64,000 nucleotides of DNA from Micromussa lordhowensis. Its lineage: Eukaryota; Cnidaria; Anthozoa; Scleractinia; Lobophylliidae. The stretch covers positions 25,963,697-26,027,696 of the forward strand of contig OZ026604.1 of NCBI GenBank assembly GCA_964020085.1. The letters are read 5' to 3'. This document shows, one piece after another, positions 38,383 through 49,675 of the stretch; position 1 is the first letter of the stretch, and every line of letters starts with the position of its first letter. Made by a program: the position numbers and the translations under genes. The notes under the pieces were generated by a model. The model made no database searches. It saw nothing but the letters and a program-made list of their open reading frames with translations, and had not been told where the DNA came from.

Positions 38383-39554
38383 GGGTCGGTCCGGGTCCAA
38401 ATGCGAAGTATCGGAGCTGCGTGAAATCTCGCACTATGCTAATCAGCCCGCAGATCCCCAGGCGTGGCCGGCTGGCTGACTCGTTAGCCGAGCTTGACGC
38501 GTGTCGCAACTTGGCAAACTAATGGCACCAAAGCACTCCTGGGGTGGGCCCGGGTCCACATGCAAAGTTTCGGAGCTGCGCGACATCTCGCACTATGCTA
38601 ACCAGCCCGTTTGCTAATTAGCCGAACTTTGCGCGCGTCGCAACTTTGCAAACTAATACCACCAAAGCACTCCCGGGGTCGGTCCGGGTCCAAATGCGAA
38701 GTATCGGAGCTGCGCGAAATCTCGCACTATGCTAATCAGCCCGCAGATCCCCAGGCGTGGCCGGCTGGCTGACTCGTTAGCCGAGCTTGACGCGTGTCGC
38801 AACTTGGCAAACTAATGGCACCAAAGCACTCCTGGGGTGGGTCCGGGTCCACATGCAAAGTTTCGGAGCTGCGCGACATCTCGCACTATGCTAACCAGCC
38901 CGTTTGCTAATTAGCCGAACTTTGCGCGCGTCGCAACTTTGCAAACTAATACCACCAAAGCACTCCCGGGGTCGGTCCGGGTCCAAATGCGAAGTATCGG
39001 AGCTGCGTGAAATCTCGCACTATGCTAATCAGCCCGCAGATCCCCAGGCGTGGCCGGCTGGCTGACTCGTTAGCCGAGCTTGACGCGTGTCGCAACTTGG
39101 CAAACTAATGGCACCAAAGCACTCCTGGGGTGGGCCCGGGTCCACATGCAAAGTTTCGGAGCTGCGCGACATCTCGCACTATGCTAACCAGCCCGTTTGC
39201 TAATTAGCCGAACTTTGCGCGCGTCGCAACTTTGCAAACTAATACCACCAAAGCACTCCCGGGGTCGGTCCGGGTCCAAATGCGAAGTATCGGAGCTGCG
39301 TGAAATCTCGCACTATGCTAATCAGCCCGCAGATCCCCAGGCGTGGCCGGCTGGCTGACTCGTTAGCCGAGCTTGACGCGTGTCGCAACTTGGCAAACTA
39401 ATGGCACCAAAGCACTCCTGGGGTGGGTCCGGGTCCACATGCAAAGTTTCGGAGCTGCGCGACATCTCGCACTATGCTAACCAGCCCGTTTGCTAATTAG
39501 CCGAACTTTGCGCGCGTCGCAACTTTGCAAACTAATACCACCAAAGCACTCCCG
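38383..39554 (+). repeat. Two-dimer doublet marked by GGGCCCGGG in B
   Basis: Units 131 and 133 share GCGTGAAAT in A and GGTGGGCCCGGG in B (C at 38549 and 39135), exactly 586 bp apart. Units 132 and 134 follow them, and 134 differs from 132 by GCGTGAAAT. This supports a duplication of two dimers. Confidence 0.75.
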
Positions 39555-40140
39555 GGGACGGTCCGGGTCCACATGCGAAGTATCGGAGCTGCGCGAAATC
39601 TCGCACTATGCTAATCAGCCCGCAGATCCCCAGGCGTGGCCGGCTGGCTGACTCGTTAGCCGAGCTTGACGCGTGTCGCAACTTGGCAAACTAATGGCAC
39701 CAAAGCACTCCTGGGGTGGGTCCGGGTCCACATGCAAAGTTTCGGAGCTGCGCGACATCTCGCACTATGCTAACCAGCCCGTTTGCTAATTAGCCGAACT
39801 TTGCGCGCGTCGCAACTTTGCAAACTAATACCACCAAAGCACTCCCGGGGTCGGTCCGGGTCCAAATGCGAAGTATCGGAGCTGCGCAAAATCTCGCACT
39901 ATGCTAATCAGCCCGCAGATCCCCAGGCGTGGCCGGCTGGCTGACTCGTTAGCCGAGCTTGACGCGTGTCGCAACTTGGCAAACTAATGGTACCAAAGCA
40001 CTCCTGGGGTGGGTCCGGGTCCACATGCAAAGTTTCGGAGCTGCGCGACATCTCGCACTATGCTAACCAGCCCGTTTGCTAATTAGCCGAACTTTGCGCG
40101 CGTCGCAACTTTGCAAACTAATACCACCAAAGCACTCCCG

Positions 40141-40299
40141 GGGTCGGTCCGGGTCCAAATGCGAAGTATCGGAGCTGCGCGAAATCTCGCACTATGCTAA
40201 TCAGCCCGCCGATCCCCAGGCGTGGCCGGCTGGCTGACTCGTTAGCCGAGCTTGACGCGTGTCGCAACTTGGCAAACTAATGGCACCAAAGCACTCCTG
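40141..40299 (+). repeat. Orphan A monomer: B missing, A-A junction
   Basis: This is the only break in A-B alternation in the window. A full A monomer ends in CACTCCTG and is followed directly by another A start (GGGTCGGTCC at 40300) rather than by B (GGGTGGGTCC). The T at 40298 is A-end specific and the C at 40304 is A-start specific, so the exchange lies in the shared GGGGT at 40299-40303. Exactly 134 bp, one B monomer, was lost by recombination between an A end and a B end. The monomer has a private change, CCCGCCGATCC, near 40210. Confidence 0.95.
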
Positions 40300-43200
40300 G
40301 GGTCGGTCCGGGTCCAAATGCGAAGTATCGGAGCTGCACGAAATCTCGCACTATGCTAATCAGCCCGCAGATCCCCAGGCGTGGCCGGCTGGCTGACTCG
40401 TTAGCCGAGCTTGACGCGTGTCGCAACTTGGCAAACTAATGGCACCAAAGCACTCCTGGGGTGGGTCCGGGTCCACATGCAAAGTTTCGGAGCTGCGCGA
40501 CATCTCGCACTATGCTAACCAGCCCGTTTGCTAATTAGCCGAACTTTGCGCGCGTCGCAACTTTGCAAACTAATACCACCAAAGCACTTCCGGGGTCAGT
40601 CCGGGTCCAAATGCGAAGTATCCGAGCTGCGCGAAATCTCGCACTATGCTAATCAGCCCGCAGATCCCCAGGCGTGCCCGGCTGGCTGACTCGTTAGCCG
40701 AGCTTGACGCGTGTCGCAACTTGGCAAACTAATGGCACCAAAGCACTCCTGGGGTGGGTCCGGGTCCACATGCAAAGTTTCGGAGCTGCGCGACATCTCG
40801 CACTATGCTAACCAGCCCGTTTGCTAATTAGCCGAACTTTGCGCGCGTCGCAACTTTGCAAACTAATACCACCAAAGCACTCCCGGGGTCGGTCCGGGTC
40901 CAAATGCGAAGTATCGGAGCTGCGCGAAATCTCGCACTATGCTAATCAGCCCGCAGATCCCCAGGCGTGGCCGGCTGGCTGACTCGTTAGCCGAGCTTGA
41001 CGCGTGTCGCAACTTGGCAAACTAATGGCACCAAAGCACTCCTGGGGTGGGTCCGGGTCCACATGCAAAGTTTCGGAGCTGCGCGACATCTCGCACTATG
41101 CTAACCAGCCCGTTTGCTAATTAGCCGAACTTTGCGCGCGTCGCAACTTTGCAAACTAATACCACCAAAGCACCCCCGGGGTCGGTCCGGGTCCAAATGC
41201 GAAGTATCGGAGCTGCGTGAAATCTCGCACTATGCTAATCAGCCCGCAGATCCTCAGGCGGGGCCGGCTGGCTGACTCGTTAGCCGAGCTTGACGCGTGT
41301 CGCAACTTGGCAAACTAATGGCACCAAAGCACTCCTGGGGTGGGTCCGGGTCCACATGCAAAGTTTCGGAGCTGCGCGACATCTCGCACTATGCTAACCA
41401 GCCCGTTTGCTAATTAGCCGAACTTTGCGCGCGTCGCAACTTTGCAAACTAATACCACCAAAGCACTCCCGGGGTTGGTCCGGGTCCAAATGCGAAGTAT
41501 CGGAGCTGCGCGAAATCTCGCACTATTCTAATCAGCCCGCAGATCCCCAGGCGTGGCCGGCTGGCTGACTCGTTAGCCGAGCTTGACGCGTGTCGCAACT
41601 TGGCAAACTAATGGCACCAAAGCACTCCTGGGGTGGGTCCGGGTCCACATGCAAAGTTTCGGAGCTGCGCGACATCTCGCACTATGCTAACCAGCCCGTT
41701 TGCTAATTAGCCGAACTTTGCGCGCGTCGCAACTTTGCAAACTAATACCACCAAAGCACTCCCGGGGTCGGTCCGGGTCCAAATGCGAAGTATCGGAGCT
41801 GCGCGAAATCTCGCACTATGCTAATCAGCCCGCAGATCCCCAGGCGTGGCCGGCTGGCTGACTCGTCAGCCGAGCTTGACGCGTGTCGCAACTTGGCAAA
41901 CTAATGGCACCAAAGCACTCCTGGGGTGGGTCCGGGTCCACATGCAAAGTTTCGGAGCTGCGCGACATCTCGCACTATGCTAACCAGCCCGTTTGCTAAT
42001 TAGCCGAACTTTGCGCGCGTCGCAACTTTGCAAACTAATACCACCAAAGCACTCCCGGGGTCGGTCCGGGTCCAAATGCGAAGTATCGGAGCTGCGCGAA
42101 ATCTCGCACTATTCTAATCAGCCCGCAGATCCCCAGGCGTGGCCGGCTGACTGACTCGTTAGCCGAGCTTGACGCGTGTCGCAACTTGGCAAACTAATGC
42201 CACCAAAGCACTCCTGGGGTGGGTCCGGGTCCACATGCAAAGTTTCGGAGCTGCGCGACATCTCGCACTATGCTAACCAGCCCGTTTGCTAATTAGCCGA
42301 ACTTTGCGCGCGTCGCAACTTTGCAAACTAATACCACCAAAGCACTCCCGGGGTCGGTCCGGGTCCAAATGCGAAGTATCGGAGCTGCGCGAAATCTCCC
42401 ACTATGCTAATCAGCCCGCAGATCCCCAGGCGTGGCCGGCTGGCTGACTCGTTAGCCGAGCTTGACGCGTGTCGCAACTTGGCAAACTAATGGCACCAAA
42501 GCACTCCTGGGGTGGGTCCGGGTCCACATGCAAAGTTTCGGAGCTGCGCGACATCTCGCACTATGCTAACCAGCCCGTTTGCTAATTAGCCGAACTTTGC
42601 GCGCGTCGCAACTTTGCAAACTAATACCACCAAAGCACTCCCGGGGTCGGTCCGGGTCCAAATGCGAAGTATCGGAGCTGCGTGAAATCTCGCACTATGC
42701 TAATCAGCCCGCAGATCCCCAGGCGTGGCCGGCTGGCTGACTCGTTAGCCGAGCTTGACGCGTGTCGCAACTTGGCAAACTAATGGCACCAAAGCACTCC
42801 TGGGGTGGGTCCGGGTCCACATGCAAAGTTTCGGAGCTGCGCGACATCTCGCACTATGCTAACCAGCCCGTTTGCTAATTAGCCGAACTTTGCGCGCGTC
42901 GCAACTTTGCAAACTAATACCACCAAAGCACTCCCGGGGTCGGTCCGGGTCCAAATGCGAAGTATCGGAGCTGCTCGAAATCTCGCACTATGCTAATCAG
43001 CCCGCAGATCCCCAGGCGTGGCCGGCTGGCTGACTCGTTAGCCGAGCTTGACGCGTGTCGCAACTTGGCAAACTAATGGCACCAAAGCACTCCTGGGGTG
43101 GGTCCGGGTCCACATGCAAAGTTTCGGAGCTGCGCGACATCTCGCACTATGCTAACCAGCCCGTTTGCTAATTAGCCGAACTTTGCGCGCGTCGCAACTT

Positions 43201-46200
43201 TGCAAACTAATACCACCAAAGCACTCCCGGGGTCGGTCCGGGTCCAAATGCGAAGTATCGGAGCTGCGTGAAATCTCGCACTATGCTAATCAGCCCGCAG
43301 ATCCCCAGGCGTGGCCGGCTGGCTGACTCGTTAGCCGAGCTTGACGCGTGTCGCAACTTGGCAAACTAATGGCACCAAAGCACTCCTGGGGTGGGTCCGG
43401 GTCCACATGCAAAGTTTCGGAGCTGCGCGACATCTCGCACTATGCTAACCAGCCCGTTTGCTAATTAGCCGAACTTTGCGCGCGTCGCAACTTTGCAAAC
43501 TAATACCACCAAAGCACTCCCGGGGTCGGTCCGGGTCCAAATGCGAAGTATCGGAGCTGCGCGAAATCTCGCACTATGCTAATCAGCCCGCAGATCCCCA
43601 GGCGTGGCCGGCTGGCTGACTCGTTAGCCGAGCTTGACGCGTGTCGCAACTTGGCAAACTAATGGCACCAAAGCACTCCTGGGGTGGGTCCGGGTCCACA
43701 TGCAAAGTTTCGGAGCTGCGCGACATCTCGCACTATGCTAACCAGCCCGTTTGCTAATTAGCCGAACTTTGCGCGCGTCGCAACTTTGCAAACTAATACC
43801 ACCAAAGCACTCCCGGGGTCGGTCCGGGTCCAAATGCGAAGTATCGGAGCTGCGCGAAATCTCGCACTATGCTAATCAGCCCGCAGATCCCCAGGCGTGG
43901 CCGGCTGGCTGACTCGTTAGCCGAGCTTGACGCGTGTCGCAACTTGGCAAACTAATGGCACCAAAGCACTCCTGGGGTGGGTCCGGGTCCACATGCAAAG
44001 TTTCGGAGCTGCGCGACATCTCGCACTATGCTAACCAGCCCGTTTGCTAATTAGCCGAACTTTGCGCGCGTCGCAACTTTGCAAACTAATACCACCAAAG
44101 CACTCCCGGGGTCGGTCCGGGTCCAAATGCGAAGTATCGGAGCTGCGTGAAATCTCGCACTATGCTAATCAGCCCGCAGATCCCCAGGCGTGGCCGGCTG
44201 GCTGACTCGTTAGCCGAGCTTGACGCGTGTCGCAACTTGGCAAACTAATGGCACCAAAGCACTCCTGGGGTGGGTCCGGGTCCACATGCAAAGTTTCGGA
44301 GCTGCGCGACATCTCGCACTATGCTAACCAGCCCGTTTGCTAATTAGCCGAACTTTGCGCGCGTCGCAACTTTGCAAACTAATACCACCAAAGCACTCCC
44401 GGGGTCGGTCCGGGTCCAAATGCGAAGTATCGGAGCTGCGCGAAATCTCGCACTATGCTAATCAGCCCGCAGATCCCCAGGCGTGGCCGGCTGGCTGACT
44501 CGTTAGCCGAGCTTGACGCGTGTCGCAACTTGGCAAACTAATGGCACCAAAGCACTCCTGGGGTGGGTCCGGGTCCACATGCAAAGTTTCGGAGCTGCGC
44601 GACATCTCGCACTATGCTAACCAGCCCGTTTGCTAATTAGCCGAACTTTGCGCGCGTCGCAACTTTGCAAACTAATACCACCAAAGCACTCCCGGGGTCG
44701 GTCCGGGTCCAAATGCGAAGTATCGGAGCTGCGCGAAATCTCCCACTATGCTAATCAGCCCGCAGATCCCCAGGCGTGGCCGGCTGGCTGACTCGTTAGC
44801 CGAGCTTGACGCGTGTCGCAACTTGGCAAACTAATGGCACCAAAGCACTCCTGGGGTGGGTCCGGGTCCACATGCAAAGTTTCGGAGCTGCGCGACATCT
44901 CGCACTATGCTAACCAGCCCGTTTGCTAATTAGCCGAACTTTGCGCGCGTCGCAACTTTGCAAACTAATACCACCAAAGCACTCCCGGGGTCGGTCCGGG
45001 TCCAAATGCGAAGTATCGGAGCTGCGCGAAATCTCGCACTATGCTAATCAGCCCGCAGATCCCCAGGCGTGGCCGGCTGGCTGACTCGTTAGCCGAGCTT
45101 GACGCGTGTCGCAACTTGGCAAACTAATGGCACCAAAGCACTCCTGGGGTGGGTCCGGGTCCACATGCAAAGTTTCGGAGCTGCGCGACATCTCGCACTA
45201 TGCTAACCAGCCCGTTTGCTAATTAGCCGAACTTTGCGCGCGTCGCAACTTTGCAAACTAATACCACCAAAGCACTCCCGGGGTCGGTCCGGGTCCAAAT
45301 GCGAAGTATCGGAGCTGCGCGAAATCTCGCACTATGCTAATCAGCCCGCAGATCCCCAGGCGTGGCCGGCTGGCTGACTCGTTAGCCGAGCTTGACGCGT
45401 GTCGCAACTTGGCAAACTAATGGCACCAAAGCACTCCTGGGGTGGGTCCGGGTCCACATGCAAAGTTTCGGAGCTGCGCGACATCTCGCACTATCCTAAC
45501 CAGCCCGTTTGCTAATTAGCCGAACTTTGCGCGCGTCGCAACTTTGCAAACTAATACCACCAAAGCACTCCCGGGGTCGGTCCGGGTCCAAATGCGAAGT
45601 ATCGGAGCTGCGTGAAATCTCGCACTATGCTAATCAGCCCGCAGATCCCCAGGCGTGGCCGGCTGGCTGACTCGTTAGCCGAGCTTGACGCGTGTCGCAA
45701 CTTGGCAAACTAATGGCACCAAAGCACTCCTGGGGTGGGTCCGGGTCCACATGCAAAGTTTCGGAGCTGCGCGACATCTCGCACTATGCTAACCAGCCCG
45801 TTTGCTAATTAGCCGAACTTTGCGCGCGTCGCAACTTTGCAAACTAATACCACCAAAGCACTCCCGGGGTCGGTCCGGGTCCAAATGCGAAGTATCGGAG
45901 CTGCGCGAAATCTCGCACTATGCTAATCAGCCCGCAGATCCCCAGGCGTGGCCGGCTGGCTGACTCGTTAGCCGAGCTTGACGCGTGTCGCAACTTGGCA
46001 AACTAATGGCACCAAAGCACTCCTGGGGTGGGTCCGGGTCCACATGCAAAGTTTCGGAGCTGCGCGACATCTCGCACTATGCTAACCAGCCCGTTTGCTA
46101 ATTAGCCGAACTTTGCGCGCGTCGCAACTTTGCAAACTAATACCACCAAAGCACTCCCGGGGTCGGTCCGGGTCCAAATGCGAAGTATCGGAGCTGCGCG

Positions 46201-46745
46201 AAATCTCCCACTATGCTAATCAGCCCGCAGATCCCCAGGCATGGCCGGCTGGCTGACTCGTTAGCCGAGCTTGACGCGTGTCGCAACTTGGCAAACTAAT
46301 GGCACCAAAGCACTCCTGGGGTGGGTCCGGGTCCACATGCAAAGTTTCGGAGCTGCGCGACATCTCGCACTATGCTAACCAGCCCGTTTGCTAATTAGCC
46401 GAACTTTGCGCGCGTCGCAACTTTGCAAACTAATACCACCAAAGCACTCCCGGGGTCGGTCCGGGTCCAAATGCGAAGTATCGGAGCTGCGCGAAATCTC
46501 GCACTATGCTAATCAGCCCGCAGATCCCCAGGCGTGGCCGGCTGGCTGACTCGTTAGCCGAGCTTGACGCGTGTCGCAACTTGGCAAACTAATGGCACCA
46601 AAGCACTCCTGGGGTGGGTCCGGGTCCACATGCAAAGTTTCGGAGCTGCGCGACATCTCGCACTATGCTAACCAGCCCGTTTGCTAATTAGCCGAACTTT
46701 GCGCGCGTCGCAACTTTGCAAACTAATACCACCAAAGCACTCCCG

Positions 46746-47624
46746 GGGTCGGTCCGGGTCCAAATGCGAAGTATCGGAGCTGCGCGAAATCTCCCACTAT
46801 GCTAATCAGCCCGCAGATCCCCAGGCGTGGCCGGCTGGCTGACTCGTTAGCCGAGCTTGACGCGTGTCGCAACTTGGCAAACTAATGGCACCAAAGCACT
46901 CCTGGGGTGGGTCCGGGTCCACATGCAAAGTTTCGGAGCTGCGCGACATCTCGCACTATGCTAACCAGCCCGTTTGCTAATTAGCTGAACTTTGCGTGCG
47001 TCGCAACTTTGCAAACTAATACCACCAAAGCACTCCCGGGGTCGGTCCGGGCCCAAATGCGAAGTATCGGAGCTGCGCGAAATCTCCCACTATGCTAATC
47101 AGCCCGCAGATCCCCAGGCGTGGCCGGCTGGCTGACTCGTTAGCCGAGCTTGACGCGTGTCGCAACTTGGCAAACTAATGGCACCAAAGCACTCCTGGGG
47201 TGGGTCCGGGTCCACATGCAAAGTTTCGGAGCTGCGCGACATCTCGCACTATGCTAACCAGCCCGTTTGCTAATTAGCCGAACTTTGCGCGCGTCGCAAC
47301 TTTGCAAACTAATACCACCAAAGCACTCCCGGGGTCGGTCCGGGTCCAAATGCGAAGTATCGGAGCTGCGCGAAATCTCCCACTATGCTAATCAGCCCTC
47401 AGATCCCCAGGCGTGGCCGGCTGGCTGACTCGTTAGCCGAGCTTGACGCGTGTCGCAACTTGGCAAACTAATGGCACCAAAGCACTCCTGGGGTGGGTCC
47501 GGGTCCACATGCAAAGTTTCGGAGCTACGCGACATCTCGCACTATGCTAACCAGCCCGTTTGCTAATTAGCCGAACTTTGCGCGCGTCGCAACTTTGCAA
47601 ACTAATACCACCAAAGCACTCCCG
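46746..47624 (+). repeat. Three-dimer block, copy 1 (879 bp)
   Basis: Three units carry, in order, GCTGAACTTTGCGTGCG in B, GGGCCCAAATG in A, and CAGCCCTCAG in A with GAGCTACGCG in B. The next three dimers repeat all four markers at 879 bp (3 x 293). The related series at 54657-55535 occurs once only, so the tripling step came after the large duplication, or was lost from copy 2. Confidence 0.9.
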
Positions 47625-48503
47625 GGGTCGGTCCGGGTCCAAATGCGAAGTATCGGAGCTGCGCGAAATCTCCCACTATGCTAATCAGCCCGCAGATCCC
47701 CAGGCGTGGCCGGCTGGCTGACTCGTTAGCCGAGCTTGACGCGTGTCGCAACTTGGCAAACTAATGGCACCAAAGCACTCCTGGGGTGGGTCCGGGTCCA
47801 CATGCAAAGTTTCGGAGCTGCGCGACATCTCGCACTATGCTAACCAGCCCGTTTGCTAATTAGCTGAACTTTGCGTGCGTCGCAACTTTGCAAACTAATA
47901 CCACCAAAGCACTCCCGGGGTCGGTCCGGGCCCAAATGCGAAGTATCGGAGCTGCGCGAAATCTCCCACTATGCTAATCAGCCCGCAGATCCCCAGGCGT
48001 GGCCGGCTGGCTGACTCGTTAGCCGAGCTTGACGCGTGTCGCAACTTGGCAAACTAATGGCACCAAAGCACTCCTGGGGTGGGTCCGGGTCCACATGCAA
48101 AGTTTCGGAGCTGCGCGACATCTCGCACTATGCTAACCAGCCCGTTTGCTAATTAGCCGAACTTTGCGCGCGTCGCAACTTTGCAAACTAATACCACCAA
48201 AGCACTCCCGGGGTCGGTCCGGGTCCAAATGCGAAGTATCGGAGCTGCGCGAAATCTCCCACTATGCTAATCAGCCCTCAGATCCCCAGGCGTGGCCGGC
48301 TGGCTGACTCGTTAGCCGAGCTTGACGCGTGTCGCAACTTGGCAAACTAATGGCACCAAAGCACTCCTGGGGTGGGTCCGGGTCCACATGCAAAGTTTCG
48401 GAGCTACGCGACATCTCGCACTATGCTAACCAGCCCGTTTGCTAATTAGCCGAACTTTGCGCGCGTCGCAACTTTGCAAACTAATACCACCAAAGCACTC
48501 CCG
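47625..48503 (+). repeat. Three-dimer block, copy 2 (879 bp)
   Basis: All markers of the preceding 879 bp recur here: GCTGAACTTTGCGTGCG, GGGCCC at 47931, CCCTCAG near 48275 and GCTACGCG near 48405. I saw no difference between the two copies by eye, which makes this one of the youngest events in the window. Confidence 0.9.
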
Positions 48504-49675
48504 GGGTCGGTCCGGGTCCAAATGCGAAGTATCGGAGCTGCGCGAAATCTCCCACTATGCTAATCAGCCCGCAGATCCCCAGGCGTGGCCGGCTGGCTGA
48601 CTCGTTAGCCGAGCTTGACGCGTGTCGCAACTTGGCAAACTAATGGCACCAAAGCACTCCTGGGGTGGGTCCGGGTCCACATGCAAAGTTTCGGAGCTGC
48701 GCGACATCTCGCACTATGCTAACCAGCCCGTTTGCTAATTAGCCGAACTTTGCGCGCGTCGCAACTTTGCAAACTAATACCACCAAAGCACTCCCGGGGT
48801 CGGTCCGGGTCCAAATGCGAAGTATCGGAGCTGCGCGAAATCTCCCACTATGCTAATCAGCCCGCAGATCCCCAGGCGTGGCCGGCTGGCTGACTCGTTA
48901 GCCGAGCTTGACGCGTGTCGCAACTTGGCAAACTAATGGCACCAAAGCACTCCTGGGGTGGGTCCGGGTCCACATGCAAAGTTTCGGAGCTGCGCGACAT
49001 CTCGCACTATGCTAACCAGCCCGTTTGCTAATTAGCCGAACTTTGCGCGCGTCGCAACTTTGCAAACTAATACCACCAAAGCACTCCCGGGGTCGGTCCG
49101 GGTCCAAATGCGAAGTATCGGAGCTGCGCGAAATCTCCCACTATGCTAATCAGCCCGCAGATCCCCAGGCGTGGCCGGCTGGCTGACTCGTTAGCCGAGC
49201 TTGACGCGTGTCGCAACTTGGCAAACTAATGGCACCAAAGCACTCCTGGGGTGGGTCCGGGTCCACATGCAAAGTTTCGGAGCTGCGCGACATCTCGCAC
49301 TATGCTAACCAGCCCGTTTGCTAATTAGCCGAACTTTGCGCGCGTCGCAACTTTGCAAACTAATACCACCAAAGCACTCCCGGGGTCGGTCCGGGTCCAA
49401 ATGCGAAGTATCGGAGCTGCGCGAAATCTCCCACTATGCTAATCAGCCCGCAGATCCCCAGGCGTGGCCGGCTGGCTGACTCGTTAGCCGAGCTTGACGC
49501 GTGTCGCAACTTGGCAAACTAATGGCACCAAAGCACTCCTGGGGTGGGTCCGGGTCCACATGCAAAGTTTCGGAGCTGCGCGACATCTCGCACTATGCTA
49601 ACCAGCCCGTTTGCTAATTAGCCGAACTTTGCGCGCGTCGCAACTTTGCAAACTAATACCACCAAAGCACCCCCG

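Larger units (their letters stand above)
41179..49675 (+). repeat. Large duplicated block, copy 1 (29 dimers, 8497 bp)
   Basis: It starts after CACCCCCGGGG (C at 41174), with GATCCTCAGGCGGGG in its first unit, then CACTATTCTAATC, CGTCAGCCG and CTAATGCCACC. This order recurs 8497 bp (29 x 293) downstream. Toward the right, CAGGCATGG (46241), GGGCCCAAATG (47052), CAGCCCTCAG and GAGCTACGCG recur at only 7911 bp (27 x 293), so the copies differ in length. Private changes here include GGGTTGG near 41476, GGCTGACTGACTC near 42150, GCTGCTCG near 42975 and CTATCCTAACC near 45495. Confidence 0.85.
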
